Below are positions 46,407 through 54,679 of a DNA stretch of 64,000 bases, one piece after another (positions within the stretch are counted from its first letter, which is position 1; each line of letters opens with the position of its first letter). The DNA lies in assembly GCF_900172375.1 (NCBI RefSeq), contig NZ_FWFS01000010.1:62001-126000 (forward strand), in the 5' to 3' direction. This DNA comes from Aquimixticola soesokkakensis. GTDB taxonomy: Bacteria > Pseudomonadota > Alphaproteobacteria > Rhodobacterales > Rhodobacteraceae. The notes under the pieces were generated by a model that was not told the origin of the DNA, did not search any database, and worked only from the letters and a program-made list of their open reading frames with translations. The translations under genes were made by a program, and so were the position numbers.

Positions 46407-47309
46407 TCAAAGGTCCTGCGCGACGGTGCGACAGGCGGCAGTCACGAACCGCTCCGCGAGGGGCGACAAGGGGCTGTCGCGCAGCTTGAGGCAGACCAGT
46501 TTGCGCGGCGGCGGAGCGCCCATCAACGGGGCGCTGGACAGGATGCCCGCGGCCAGTTCCGTTGCCACAGCAGAGCGCGGCAAGAGAGCCAAAGCATTGC
46601 CCTGGCGCAAGATTTCCTTTTGCGTGGCCAGCATGTCGCAGCGGATCACATTGGCGGGCACGGGCACGCCCGCGCTGATGAACACGGCTTCCAATTGGCG
46701 TTTTGTTTCCCCCGAAACGCGCGGAAACACCCAAGGGCGCAGCGCCGCCTGCGCGATGTTCAGCCCCTCTGGCGGCAATTTTCCCGCCCCCGACACCAAG
46801 ACGAACGGCTCGCGGGTCAGCGGGATTTCTTCCAGCCCCGGCGCCAGCGCATCAAGGCGCGCAGAACAGAGCGCGATGTCGATCTCGCGCCGTCGAAGCG
46901 CCTCGCCGATCATTTCATCCGCAAGGTGGACCAGCGTCACATCCAGCGCGTCGAGTTCATCCTGCAGCACCGCGATCACAGGCGGCACCAGCGCCAGAAA
47001 CGCCCCCGTCGTGCCGCCAATCACCATTGGCCCCGCAATTTGCTGATCTTTGGCGGCGAGTTCGGCCATGGCGTGATCCAGGATATTTTCCATCGCGCTG
47101 GCATGGCGGATCAGGATGTGCCCCTCCGGCGTAAGCAGCGCCCCCTTGCGGTCGCGGATCACCACCTGCTTGCCCAAACGGTCCTCAAGCTGTGCAATCG
47201 CCATCGATACCGAGGGCTGCGTCATGTTCAACACCGCCGCAGCCGCCGAAAACGAGCCCTGCCGGACAACGGCCAGAAGGATGCGCAGATGGCGCGGATC
47301 AATGGACAT
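46407..47309 (-). CDS. LysR-family transcriptional regulator
   Basis: 300 residues. HTH: SFSAAAAVLNMTQPSVSMAIAQLEDRLG (about 17-44); effector domain starts GPMVIGGTTGAFLALVPPVI. It is transcribed ahead of the hydroxylase-FAH-VOC-cupin genes and divergently from the NodD-like regulator, with GGGAGGCAGTG before ATG 47309. Probably controls the ring-cleavage genes in response to an aromatic acid. Confidence 0.85.
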   Translation of the reverse strand: MSIDPRHLRILLAVVRQGSFSAAAAVLNMTQPSVSMAIAQLEDRLGKQVVIRDRKGALLTPEGHILIRHASAMENILDHAMAELAAKDQQIAGPMVIGGTTGAFLALVPPVIAVLQDELDALDVTLVHLADEMIGEALRRREIDIALCSARLDALAPGLEEIPLTREPFVLVSGAGKLPPEGLNIAQAALRPWVFPRVSGETKRQLEAVFISAGVPVPANVIRCDMLATQKEILRQGNALALLPRSAVATELAAGILSSAPLMGAPPPRKLVCLKLRDSPLSPLAERFVTAACRTVAQDL

Positions 47310-47353
47310 CACTGCCTCCCTATTGACGCCAAACATGGGTCGCCGGGGCCAAC

Positions 47354-47368
47354 ATAAGTCAAACTTAT
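47354..47368. promoter_or_regulatory. LysR-type operator ATAAGT-CAA-ACTTAT
   Basis: Perfect 6-3-6 dyad with T-N11-A geometry in the 136-base region between the two divergent LysR genes; 45 bases before the minus-strand start and 78 bases before the plus-strand start. Could regulate both. Confidence 0.6.
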
Positions 47369-47445
47369 ACGCATCGCCAAATTCATTTCTTTGATTTTGA
47401 TCCATCGACGGCAATAGTACAGACAAGAGGGGGAGGAAGAGATTT

Positions 47446-48369
47446 ATGAAATTCAGACGCTTAGACCTGAACTTATTGGTCGCGCTGGAGGCGCTTCTGG
47501 ACGAATGTTCCGTCACGCGCGCCGCAGATCGGGTGCATTTGTCACAAGCCGCGATGAGCAACGCCCTGACGCGGCTGCGCGAATATTTCGACGATGATCT
47601 CCTCGTGCGGGTCGGGCGGCGCATGGTGATGACGGATCGCGCGCGCGCCATGCATTCCGAGGTCAGCGAGATTTTGCGCCGCATCGAAACCCGCGTCATG
47701 GCAAGCCAGGATTTCGACCCGACCGAGCAGGAGCGCGAGGTGCGCTGCATGATGTCGGATGTGATGGCGAAAACCTTTTTCACCGATCTCACCCGCCACA
47801 TTGCCCGACAGGCCCCGCTGATCACCCTGTCCTCGCGCCCTATCGAGGACCCGCCGCATCTGCAACTGGAACAGGGGCGGGTCGATTTCCTGATGATGCC
47901 GCGCCAATATGCCTCCTCCGCCCATCCAATGATCGAGCTGTACCGCGAAGGTTTCGAATGCGTGATGGAGCCCGACAACCCTTTGCTGCAAAAAGATTTT
48001 ACGCGCGACGCCTATCTTGCGGCGACCCATGTCGTCATCGAACTCGGCTCGGCGCGCAAGATTTCGGCAGATCGCGCGACGATTGAACAGCGCTATGGGC
48101 CGCTCAAGGTCGGGGCCAAAGTGTACAGCCAAAGCATGGTGCCGTGGATGGTGCGCGATACCAACTGGATCGGCACCCTGCCCGCCTCTCTAGCGCGCAA
48201 CTACGCCCGCGCTTTGGGGCTGGTCAGCGTTGCGCTGCCCATCGAGGTCCTGCCCAATGTGCTGGTGCTGCAATGGGGGCATTTCGCCGATCAGGATGCC
48301 TGTCTTGCGTGGCTGCGCTCGGAAATTTCCAACTTTGCGGTCGGGTCCGGACTGCGCGCTGCGGCCTGA
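47446..48369 (+). CDS. NodD-like LysR-family regulator
   Basis: 307 residues. The N-terminus (RLDLNLLVALEALLDECSVTRAADRVHLSQAAMSNALTRLR) and the effector domain blocks FDPTEQEREVRCMMSD and VDFLMMPRQYASSAHP align with rhizobial NodD (which has FDPTQ..RRFRIILSD and VDFLIFPELFMSSAHP at matching places). NodD proteins sense plant flavonoids and activate target promoters. No nodulation genes are present; beside a quercetinase-like enzyme and a rhamnosidase, flavonoid sensing for catabolism is the natural reading. GGGGGAGGAAG precedes ATG 47446. Confidence 0.85.
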   Translation: MKFRRLDLNLLVALEALLDECSVTRAADRVHLSQAAMSNALTRLREYFDDDLLVRVGRRMVMTDRARAMHSEVSEILRRIETRVMASQDFDPTEQEREVRCMMSDVMAKTFFTDLTRHIARQAPLITLSSRPIEDPPHLQLEQGRVDFLMMPRQYASSAHPMIELYREGFECVMEPDNPLLQKDFTRDAYLAATHVVIELGSARKISADRATIEQRYGPLKVGAKVYSQSMVPWMVRDTNWIGTLPASLARNYARALGLVSVALPIEVLPNVLVLQWGHFADQDACLAWLRSEISNFAVGSGLRAAA

Positions 48370-48397
48370 CCGCCCCCCCACACAGGCAGAGCACGGC

Positions 48398-48426
48398 AAA
48401 ACGGGCGCAAATTCTGCGCCCGTTTT
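48398..48426. terminator. Bidirectional terminator between the NodD-like gene and the porin
   Basis: AAAACGGGCGCA (48398-48409) pairs perfectly with TGCGCCCGTTTT (48415-48426), 12 bp with a 5-base loop and U-tails in both directions. Confidence 0.85.
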
Positions 48427-48478
48427 GGTGTCGTCACGCGCCAACACGGAGGTCGGCGCGCGTTTGCAGACCCGCGGA

Positions 48479-49558
48479 TCAAAAGGTGATGCTCAGACCG
48501 AACTCATAGGATTCGCGGCGTTCGGGCGCAAAAACCGGCGGCTCGTAGCGATCATCAAACCCTTCGAGAAACTCATGGCCGCTGTCCCAGCCCGCATAGG
48601 CCGTCATCGTGTCGCTGATCTTGTAGCCGCCCTCGACCGCGTAGTTCTGATCGCTGTCCATGCCGATTTTGACATCCCAGTTTTCGCCGCCCCAATTGGT
48701 GGAAACGAGGAACTTTTCAAGATCGAAGGTGCCCTTGGTGTAGGTCGCAAAGAACCCCTTGAACAGACCCGCATCTTTGGTGTTGTAGATCGCTGTCAGA
48801 TCCGCGTTATACAGCGCACGATCATCGCCGTTGCTGGCATAGCTTGCCGCAAGTACCAGCCCCGTGCCCTTCACCGGATAGACCACATCGATCTGTGCAT
48901 CGCCCAGATCATTGGCCTTGAAAGCGTAGATCCCAAAGGCGGTCGGATAGGTCAGTTTGACTTCGCCAAGCGGGCGGTCGGACCCGTCGGTGGTGACAAC
49001 ATCGTCGCCGTAGACCGGCCCGTAGATTTGGAACGGATCTGCGGTCATTTCGACGCCGAGCTTGCCGAAATGGGTTTCGTATTTGATCTGGAAATCTTCC
49101 TGAACCTTCTGCAGTTCCCCATCGACAATCAGCGCCGCCTTGTCGCCAATCGCCCGATAGCGCCGCGGCACTGCCGGAAACACAGCGACCGAGCCGCGAT
49201 TGCGCAGTTCGCCGTCCGCCCAGGGCTTTTGGCCCAGAGTGCCAAAGGTCGACACAGACAGCTTGCCGTTCGGCCCCATATCCAATGCGGCAGAAAAATC
49301 GACGTAATTGTCGTCAATATATCCGATGTCATCCTGATCCGAACGCAGGTTGGCCTGCACCTTGGCCTCAAGCGTACCCAGATCGCCAAAGCTGAAGCTC
49401 TCGGTTGCAAAGACTGACAGCTGCGCCAATGCGCCCGAAGCATCCCCGGCATTGCCATAGCCCAGATAGGCCTCGCCGCCGAATTTAACCTCTGCTGCAG
49501 CCAAAGTGGGGCTTAGGGCAAGGGCCGTCAGGGCCAGAATCTGTGTGTGTTTTTTCAT
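48479..49558 (-). CDS. Outer-membrane porin
   Basis: 359 residues with a signal peptide (ILALTALALSPTLAAA, cleavage near residue 21) followed by alternating amphipathic strands and a C-terminal Phe (LSITF), the signal for beta-barrel assembly. VKFGGEAYLGYGN and WDSGHEFLEGFDDRYEPP are typical of trimeric Gram-negative porins. Its location between catabolic regulators and the glycosidase/importer genes suggests outer-membrane entry for the same substrates. AAGGAGGAC lies before ATG 49558. Confidence 0.85.
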   Translation of the reverse strand: MKKHTQILALTALALSPTLAAAEVKFGGEAYLGYGNAGDASGALAQLSVFATESFSFGDLGTLEAKVQANLRSDQDDIGYIDDNYVDFSAALDMGPNGKLSVSTFGTLGQKPWADGELRNRGSVAVFPAVPRRYRAIGDKAALIVDGELQKVQEDFQIKYETHFGKLGVEMTADPFQIYGPVYGDDVVTTDGSDRPLGEVKLTYPTAFGIYAFKANDLGDAQIDVVYPVKGTGLVLAASYASNGDDRALYNADLTAIYNTKDAGLFKGFFATYTKGTFDLEKFLVSTNWGGENWDVKIGMDSDQNYAVEGGYKISDTMTAYAGWDSGHEFLEGFDDRYEPPVFAPERRESYEFGLSITF

Positions 49559-49577
49559 GTGTGTCCTCCTTGAATGC

Positions 49578-49595
49578 CCGCAGTCCTCCCTGCGG
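49578..49595 (-). promoter_or_regulatory. Porin leader hairpin with SD-like loop
   Basis: CCGCAG-GGAGGA-CTGCGG on the minus strand: a 6-bp stem presenting GGAGGA in the loop, 20 bases upstream of the porin start and just before the true ribosome site. Further upstream (49660-49705) an AT-rich block is the likely promoter. Nothing else stands out in 49600-49800. Confidence 0.35.
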
Positions 49596-49802
49596 TAAGA
49601 CGACAAAACACAGCCCCCCGCATGAAGGAAAATTGATAGGCCAGAAGGGAGGAAATCCACCAAATCTATCTTTTAAGTATTTGATTTTTAATTATAAATA
49701 ACGAACAAAGCGGTTCAGAAAATCACGCCCCCTGACATCTCTTTCAAGCGTTGCAAAACCGTCACACAGCCAGTGGCCCGCCTCTGCTGTGACAGGCCCA
49801 AA

Positions 49803-49831
49803 CGAAAACAGCGGCCCCCGAAAGGACCGCT
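49803..49831 (-). terminator. Terminator of the GH3 gene
   Basis: On the minus strand AGCGGTCC, 6-base loop, GGGCCGCT (8 bp including one G-U pair) followed by GTTTTCGTTT, 28 bases after the GH3 stop. Confidence 0.65.
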
Positions 49832-49858
49832 GCACCGGCTGATGTCGGAACGTCTTTT

Positions 49859-51556
49859 TCAGCTTTCGAAATAGGCAGGATCAAGCCCGCAAAACGCATC
49901 GACGGGCGAGACACCTTCAAACGCGCGCTGGCCCATCAAGGCCTCAAGAGTGATTTCCAACATCTTGGGATGCGCCATATAGGCGTTGACGTAGGTGTGG
50001 ACGCGATTGGCCTCGAAAAGGTGATACGGCCAGCCGAACGACACCATCACACAGGGCAAATCGTTCCAGAACCGCTTCATCGCCTGCTCGAACTGACCGG
50101 TCATTCCGCCCCAATCATTCGTGATCGTGCCGCGTGTCAGCAGGCATTCCTCGGCATAGGCATAGAGCAAAAGATCACAGCCCTCGGGATCGACGGGCGT
50201 GCCCCAGGCATGTTCGACCACCTCGAATCCGCGCGCGCGCAACAGATCGGCCAGCCCGAGCGGCAAGGGGCGCGTGGTCGAGGCGGGCGGAAAGCCCTTT
50301 CCACGGGTCACAAGGCAGATTTTCTTGTAGCGCGCGGGGGTCATCGGCAGCAGGTCGTCGCGGGTTTTGACCAGCGTCGGCGCGCGCTCCAGCACACTCA
50401 GGATCGTAGCGCGATCGGCGGCGGGGTCGCGGGGTTCGGGCGTGGAGTCGCGATGCGCGCCAAGCGCTGCTTTGAACGCCAACTGCCGTGCGACCGCCGC
50501 GTCCAGACGCGCCCGGGGCAAACGCCCGTCCGCCAGAGCTGCCAGAATCGTGTCAACGTCGCGCGCCAGATCCGGCGCATCGAGAATCACGTCGTTGCCC
50601 GCATTCAGCGCGTCGATTACCAAGGCGTCGCGCGGCAAAATTCCACTGATTCCCGCCATCGCTGTCGCATCGGAAATCAACAGGCCATTAAAGCCCAGAC
50701 GCCCGCGCAACAGGTTTTCGTTCAGCGCAGCGTTGAGCGAGGCCGGAACAAAGGCCGCGGCCCCCTCCACGCCCTCGACTTCGCGCATGTAGGACGGCAG
50801 CGCGATATGGGCGGGCATGATGGCCAGAACGCCCGCATCGATCGCCGCGCGGTACAGCGTGCCAAAACTCGCCTCCCACTGCGCAAACGACAGGGGGTTT
50901 ACGGTGGTGACAAGGTGCTGGTCGCGCGGGTCATAGCCTTCGCCGGGCCAATGTTTGGCCGTCGCGCCGATCCCTTCGCTTTGCAGGCCTTTCAAGGTCG
51001 CCAGCGCATGGTCGCGTACCTTTTCAAGGTCAGAGCCGTAGCTGCGCGTCCCCGTAATCGACGAGCGGAACGCCACGTTCAAATCCAGCGCGGGCGTAAA
51101 ACTCCAGCCCAGCCCATGCGCGCGCGCCTCGCGGGCCATCGCAGCCGCTGCGGCCTGGGTCAATGCGGGATCATTCGCCGCCGAAAAGGCCAGCGGAACG
51201 GGGGATGGTGTGGCTTCGATGGGGGTTGTCGAGCTGCCTTCAAGGTCGGTCGAAAACATCACCGGCACTGCGAATTCGCCGTTCAGCCGCGCCAGTTGCG
51301 CCCGTTCCTGCGCTGCTGACCCGCCCGCCATGCGGGTGATGAACCCCGGCTGCAAGCCCTTCAGGCGCGCCAGATCGACTTGCGGCCCGAAGGTAAAGAC
51401 GCAAAACACCAGCGCCGCTTTGGCGCGATCATCCAGCTTTTCGAATGTTTGCGCGACCCACTCCCGGGACGCCGCATCCAGATGAAAGGGTGCTTTTGCA
51501 AACCCTTCCCACAGGTGCTCGGTCGCGCGATCCGCGACCTGTTCGATGCTCTCCAC
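49859..51556 (-). CDS. Glycoside hydrolase family 3
   Basis: 565 residues. N-terminal GH3 barrel with the nucleophile Asp296 in LLISDATAM and the KHWPGEGYDPRDQH loop (201-214), equivalent to KHFPGHGxxxxDSH of NagZ-type enzymes but with Glu at the variable His position. A second alpha/beta domain (about 400-565) follows. No signal peptide: cytoplasmic. GTG 51556 follows GGGGAGGAG. Activity may be beta-glucosidase or N-acetylhexosaminidase; beside a rhamnosidase, beta-glucosidase acting on a deglycosylated rutinoside-like substrate is attractive but unproven. Confidence 0.82.
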   Translation of the reverse strand: MESIEQVADRATEHLWEGFAKAPFHLDAASREWVAQTFEKLDDRAKAALVFCVFTFGPQVDLARLKGLQPGFITRMAGGSAAQERAQLARLNGEFAVPVMFSTDLEGSSTTPIEATPSPVPLAFSAANDPALTQAAAAAMAREARAHGLGWSFTPALDLNVAFRSSITGTRSYGSDLEKVRDHALATLKGLQSEGIGATAKHWPGEGYDPRDQHLVTTVNPLSFAQWEASFGTLYRAAIDAGVLAIMPAHIALPSYMREVEGVEGAAAFVPASLNAALNENLLRGRLGFNGLLISDATAMAGISGILPRDALVIDALNAGNDVILDAPDLARDVDTILAALADGRLPRARLDAAVARQLAFKAALGAHRDSTPEPRDPAADRATILSVLERAPTLVKTRDDLLPMTPARYKKICLVTRGKGFPPASTTRPLPLGLADLLRARGFEVVEHAWGTPVDPEGCDLLLYAYAEECLLTRGTITNDWGGMTGQFEQAMKRFWNDLPCVMVSFGWPYHLFEANRVHTYVNAYMAHPKMLEITLEALMGQRAFEGVSPVDAFCGLDPAYFES

Positions 51557-51694
51557 GGTGGTCTCCTCCCCTTTTGGTCCCCATCCGGGGTGTTTTTTAG
51601 GTTTTAGAAAGCGCGCGCCCATCTGCGAAATTGATTTTTCGGATCATCCCCCATTCGCGGCATCAATACGTCCTGCGCCGCACAACCATTCACG

Positions 51695-51734
51695 AGAGTG
51701 ATACTCTTTCCTTTAATCTTTCAATTTTTTGAAA
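51695..51734. promoter_or_regulatory. Two inverted repeats between the GH3 and importer genes
   Basis: AGAGT-GAT-ACTCT (51695-51707) and TTTCAA-TTTT-TTGAAA (51719-51734) lie in the 275-base divergent region. The second shares TTTCAA-N4/5-TTGA with the palindrome before the hydroxylase gene. Placement suits control of both directions by one regulator. No gene is seen in the rest of 51557-51831. Confidence 0.45.
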
Positions 51735-51831
51735 TGGTCCAATCCGCCTAGGGTCCAGATGCCAAGGGAGGGCACGAAGCGCTGGAGGAGCGCGTCCCCC
51801 GCAGCCTGAACACGATCAATGGAGGATCCCC

Positions 51832-52782
51832 ATGACATCCGCACGGACAGCCACGCGTCTGATGAAAACCTGTACCGCCTGCGTCGCGCTGATCGCCGCT
51901 ATCGCCGCGACACCCGGCGCGCAGGCCGCAGACCCCGCAAAATCCATCGCCTTTTCGCCCATCGCGCTGGATATTCCCGCAATGCAGGGCCTGTCGGGCG
52001 CTGTTGAACATTTTGCACAGGACGCCGGCATCGGCTTTGTGTCCCTCGACCCCAAATTCGACCCCGGTCAACAAGCGCAGCAGCTTTCGCAGGTGATCGA
52101 AACCGGCAAGGTGCAGGGCGCGTGGTCCATCGTGATTCGCGCCGCCGCCCTGCGCGGCGTTGTCAAAACCGCCATCGACAAAAACGTGGCCCTCGTGGTC
52201 TCAGGGCGTCCCGCCGACTACGGGTTGGACGGTCCGCAACCGGGCATCGCCTTTTCCGACATCAACTATGAGGACTATGGCGCCAGTTTGGCCGATCAAC
52301 TGGCGCAGTGCATCACCGAAAAGCTCGACGGTTCGGCGCAGGTGCTGTTCTTTGGCGATTCGTCGGGCACGAAAGCCGCAGAACTGACGGATAACGCCGC
52401 CAAAGCCGCCCTTGCCAGCGGCGCGCCGCAGGCAAGCATCGTCGCCACAGCGATCAGCCTTGAGCGTTTGGAAAGCCAGCAAAAAGCAGCCCAGATGCTG
52501 CAATCCAAACCCGATGCCACGGCCGTTTATGCCGCCAATGATGAAAATGCCATGGGCGCGATCACGGCCTTTCGCGCGGCAGGCAAGGACCTACCCTGTG
52601 TCGTGTCGGGCGGCGGGGGCGCAGAGGCGCTCGAGGCTGTGAGCAGCGGCGATCTCTATGCCGTGGCCGGTTTCGATTTCGAAGGCGATGCGCATCAGAA
52701 TTTCGAAACCCTCGTGTCGATGATGGAGGACCCCACCACGGCGGGCCCGATCCTCGAAATTCCGATTAAAGTCACGAAGTAA
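51832..52782 (+). CDS. Sugar-type ABC transporter substrate-binding protein
   Basis: 316 residues, signal peptide with cleavage near AQA-A (residue 32-33), then the type-I periplasmic binding fold of the ribose/ChvE family (VKTAIDKNVALVVSG, AANDENAMGAITAFRAAGK). First gene of an importer-esterase-rhamnosidase operon. A ligand cannot be read from sequence; glycosides or rhamnose are candidates by context. GGAGGATCCC precedes ATG 51832. Confidence 0.85.
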   Translation: MTSARTATRLMKTCTACVALIAAIAATPGAQAADPAKSIAFSPIALDIPAMQGLSGAVEHFAQDAGIGFVSLDPKFDPGQQAQQLSQVIETGKVQGAWSIVIRAAALRGVVKTAIDKNVALVVSGRPADYGLDGPQPGIAFSDINYEDYGASLADQLAQCITEKLDGSAQVLFFGDSSGTKAAELTDNAAKAALASGAPQASIVATAISLERLESQQKAAQMLQSKPDATAVYAANDENAMGAITAFRAAGKDLPCVVSGGGGAEALEAVSSGDLYAVAGFDFEGDAHQNFETLVSMMEDPTTAGPILEIPIKVTK

Positions 52783-52793
52783 GGAGCACTCTC

Positions 52794-53888
52794 GTGAGTG
52801 TCAAACCCCCCATGTCACATGCAAAAACAGGCGGCCCTTTGGGGGCCGCCGCCCCCAAGGCCCCTTTGAAAACCGCCCGCCCATCGTCCGCGGTGCCACG
52901 CGATGTGGCGCTGCTGGTGTTTCTGCGCGATCGCGGCATTCTGGTGCTTTGGGCGGTGCTTCTGATCGGCTTTGCCATCTGGAACGCCCCCTATTTTGCC
53001 ACCGCCAACAACGCGATGCTGATCCTGAGCGCCTCTTCGGTGACGGCCGTTTACGCCGCAGCCGTGGCCATCGGGCTTTTCTCGGGCGCTTTTGACCTTT
53101 CGCTGCCCGGTGTGGGGGCTTTGGCTTCCTGCGTCACGGCCGTCGCCTTGCAAAACTTCGGGTTTGCGATCCCGCTGGCCCTCGCGCTTGGGGTGGTCAT
53201 CGGCGCGCTGTGCGGTTTCGTGAACGGGTGGATTTCGCTCAAGGGGCTCAACCCGTTGATCGTGACCATCGGCACCCTGTCCGTCACCTCCGGCCTGGCG
53301 GCCAAAGTCGTCGGCGGCTATTCGATTTACGGGCTGTTCCAGTTGGAATTCATGGGCTCGGCGCGCTATTTCGGCATCCCCTCGCACGCCTTCATCGTTG
53401 CCGCCCTCTACATCGGGCTTACCGTTTTCCTGACCCAGACACGTGCGGGTATTCGCATGCGTGCGGTGGGCGGAAACGCCGAAGCCGTGCGCCGTGCGGG
53501 TCTTAACGAGCGCCAGTACCGCATGATGGGTTTTGTCTTTTCGGGAACACTTGCGGGCATCGCGGGCATGATGACCATGGCGCTGGTCGGTGAGGCCTCG
53601 CCCACCGCCAGTCCGGGGGTCATTTTCACTGCGCTGACAGCCGTTGCGCTGGCCGGTGTGTCCTTGCAGGGCGGGCGCGGATCCTTGCCGCGCGTGTTGA
53701 TCGGCGCGCTGATCCTGGGGACCATTGCCGACGGTCTGACGATTGCAGGGGTCGAGCCCTATTGGGCGACCGTGTCCACCGGGGCGCTGATGATCGGCGC
53801 GCTTTTGCTCGACAAATATCTCACCGAAGCGATTTCAACGCGGCTTGTGCGCATTTCGACGCTCAACGTACATGATGGAGTGAAATGA
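52794..53888 (+). CDS. Sugar-type ABC transporter permease
   Basis: 364 residues from GTG 52794 (AAGGAGC ribosome site). BPD_transp_2 family, about nine membrane helices; GAFDLSLPGVGALASCVTAV and RRAGLNERQYRMMGFVFSGTLAGIAG are family blocks. The first 38 residues are Pro/Ala-rich and cytoplasmic. ATGA overlap with the ATPase gene. Confidence 0.88.
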   Translation: MSVKPPMSHAKTGGPLGAAAPKAPLKTARPSSAVPRDVALLVFLRDRGILVLWAVLLIGFAIWNAPYFATANNAMLILSASSVTAVYAAAVAIGLFSGAFDLSLPGVGALASCVTAVALQNFGFAIPLALALGVVIGALCGFVNGWISLKGLNPLIVTIGTLSVTSGLAAKVVGGYSIYGLFQLEFMGSARYFGIPSHAFIVAALYIGLTVFLTQTRAGIRMRAVGGNAEAVRRAGLNERQYRMMGFVFSGTLAGIAGMMTMALVGEASPTASPGVIFTALTAVALAGVSLQGGRGSLPRVLIGALILGTIADGLTIAGVEPYWATVSTGALMIGALLLDKYLTEAISTRLVRISTLNVHDGVK

Positions 53889-54679
53889 TGGCACATCCTG
53901 ACTCCCCCCCCGCCCTCGCGCTTGGGGGCATTGCCAAACACTACGGCTATGTCAAAGCGCTCGATGGGGTGGATTTCCACGTGAACGCCGGTGAAATCGT
54001 CAGCCTTCTGGGCGACAATGGTGCCGGAAAATCCACCCTGCTCAAGGTGATGTCCGGCGCCCATGCGCCCTCCGAGGGCACGATCCGCATCGACGGCAAA
54101 CTGGTCACCAAATATACCCCGTCCGTGGCCTCCGATTTGGGGGTGGAAATGGTCTATCAGGACCTCGCGCTGGTCGACACACTGGATATTTCGACCAACC
54201 TGCAACTGGGGCGCGAGCCCCTGCGCCCCTTTCCGCTCTCGCTGTTTGGCTTTGTCGACTTTGGCAAAATGCACAAAGCCACCCGCACCCAACTCGACAA
54301 GCTTGGCGTGCGCACCGCCCCGCCCGAGCGGGCGGTGGAAATGCTGTCGGGCGGGCAGCGTCAGGTCACGGCGATCTCGCGCGCCGCTGTGCGCTTGTTT
54401 GAACGCGGCGGCGGTGTCATTTTGATGGACGAGCCCACGGCGGCGCTCGGATATGAACAAACGCTGATGGTCGAAGCGCTGATCAAACGCATGGCCGCGG
54501 CGGGGTTTGCCATCGTTCTGGTGACCCACAACCTGCCGCTGTGCCTGAACGTGTCCGATCGCATCGTCGTGCTCAATCGCGGACGAAAAGTGGCCGATGT
54601 GATGCGCGCGCAGGCCGATCACAACAAGATCGTGTCGTGGATCACCGGCGCGGATCGGGCAGAGGAGGCTGTCGCGTGA
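53885..54679 (+). CDS. ABC transporter ATP-binding protein, single-domain
   Basis: 264 residues with one complete ABC domain: Walker A GDNGAGKST (43-51), signature LSGGQRQ (about 153-159), Walker B VILMDEPTAALG and a switch His in VTHNLP. Most partners of ribose-type permeases are fused double-ABC proteins of about 500 residues (see gguA); here a homodimer of the short form is needed, as in the FrcA-type systems. ATG 53885 overlaps the permease stop; ATG 53888 is equally possible. Confidence 0.88.
   Translation: MMAHPDSPPALALGGIAKHYGYVKALDGVDFHVNAGEIVSLLGDNGAGKSTLLKVMSGAHAPSEGTIRIDGKLVTKYTPSVASDLGVEMVYQDLALVDTLDISTNLQLGREPLRPFPLSLFGFVDFGKMHKATRTQLDKLGVRTAPPERAVEMLSGGQRQVTAISRAAVRLFERGGGVILMDEPTAALGYEQTLMVEALIKRMAAAGFAIVLVTHNLPLCLNVSDRIVVLNRGRKVADVMRAQADHNKIVSWITGADRAEEAVA

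Noticed and set aside
44797-47046. Long plus-strand frame opposite the FAD hydroxylase and LysR genes
   Set aside because: Antisense shadow; opposite-strand genes carry intact catalytic motifs and ribosome sites.
47446-48369. NodD-like gene as evidence for a nodulating rhizobium
   Set aside because: No nod, nif or fix genes in the window, and the remaining content points to Rhodobacteraceae; NodD-like regulators also control catabolism.
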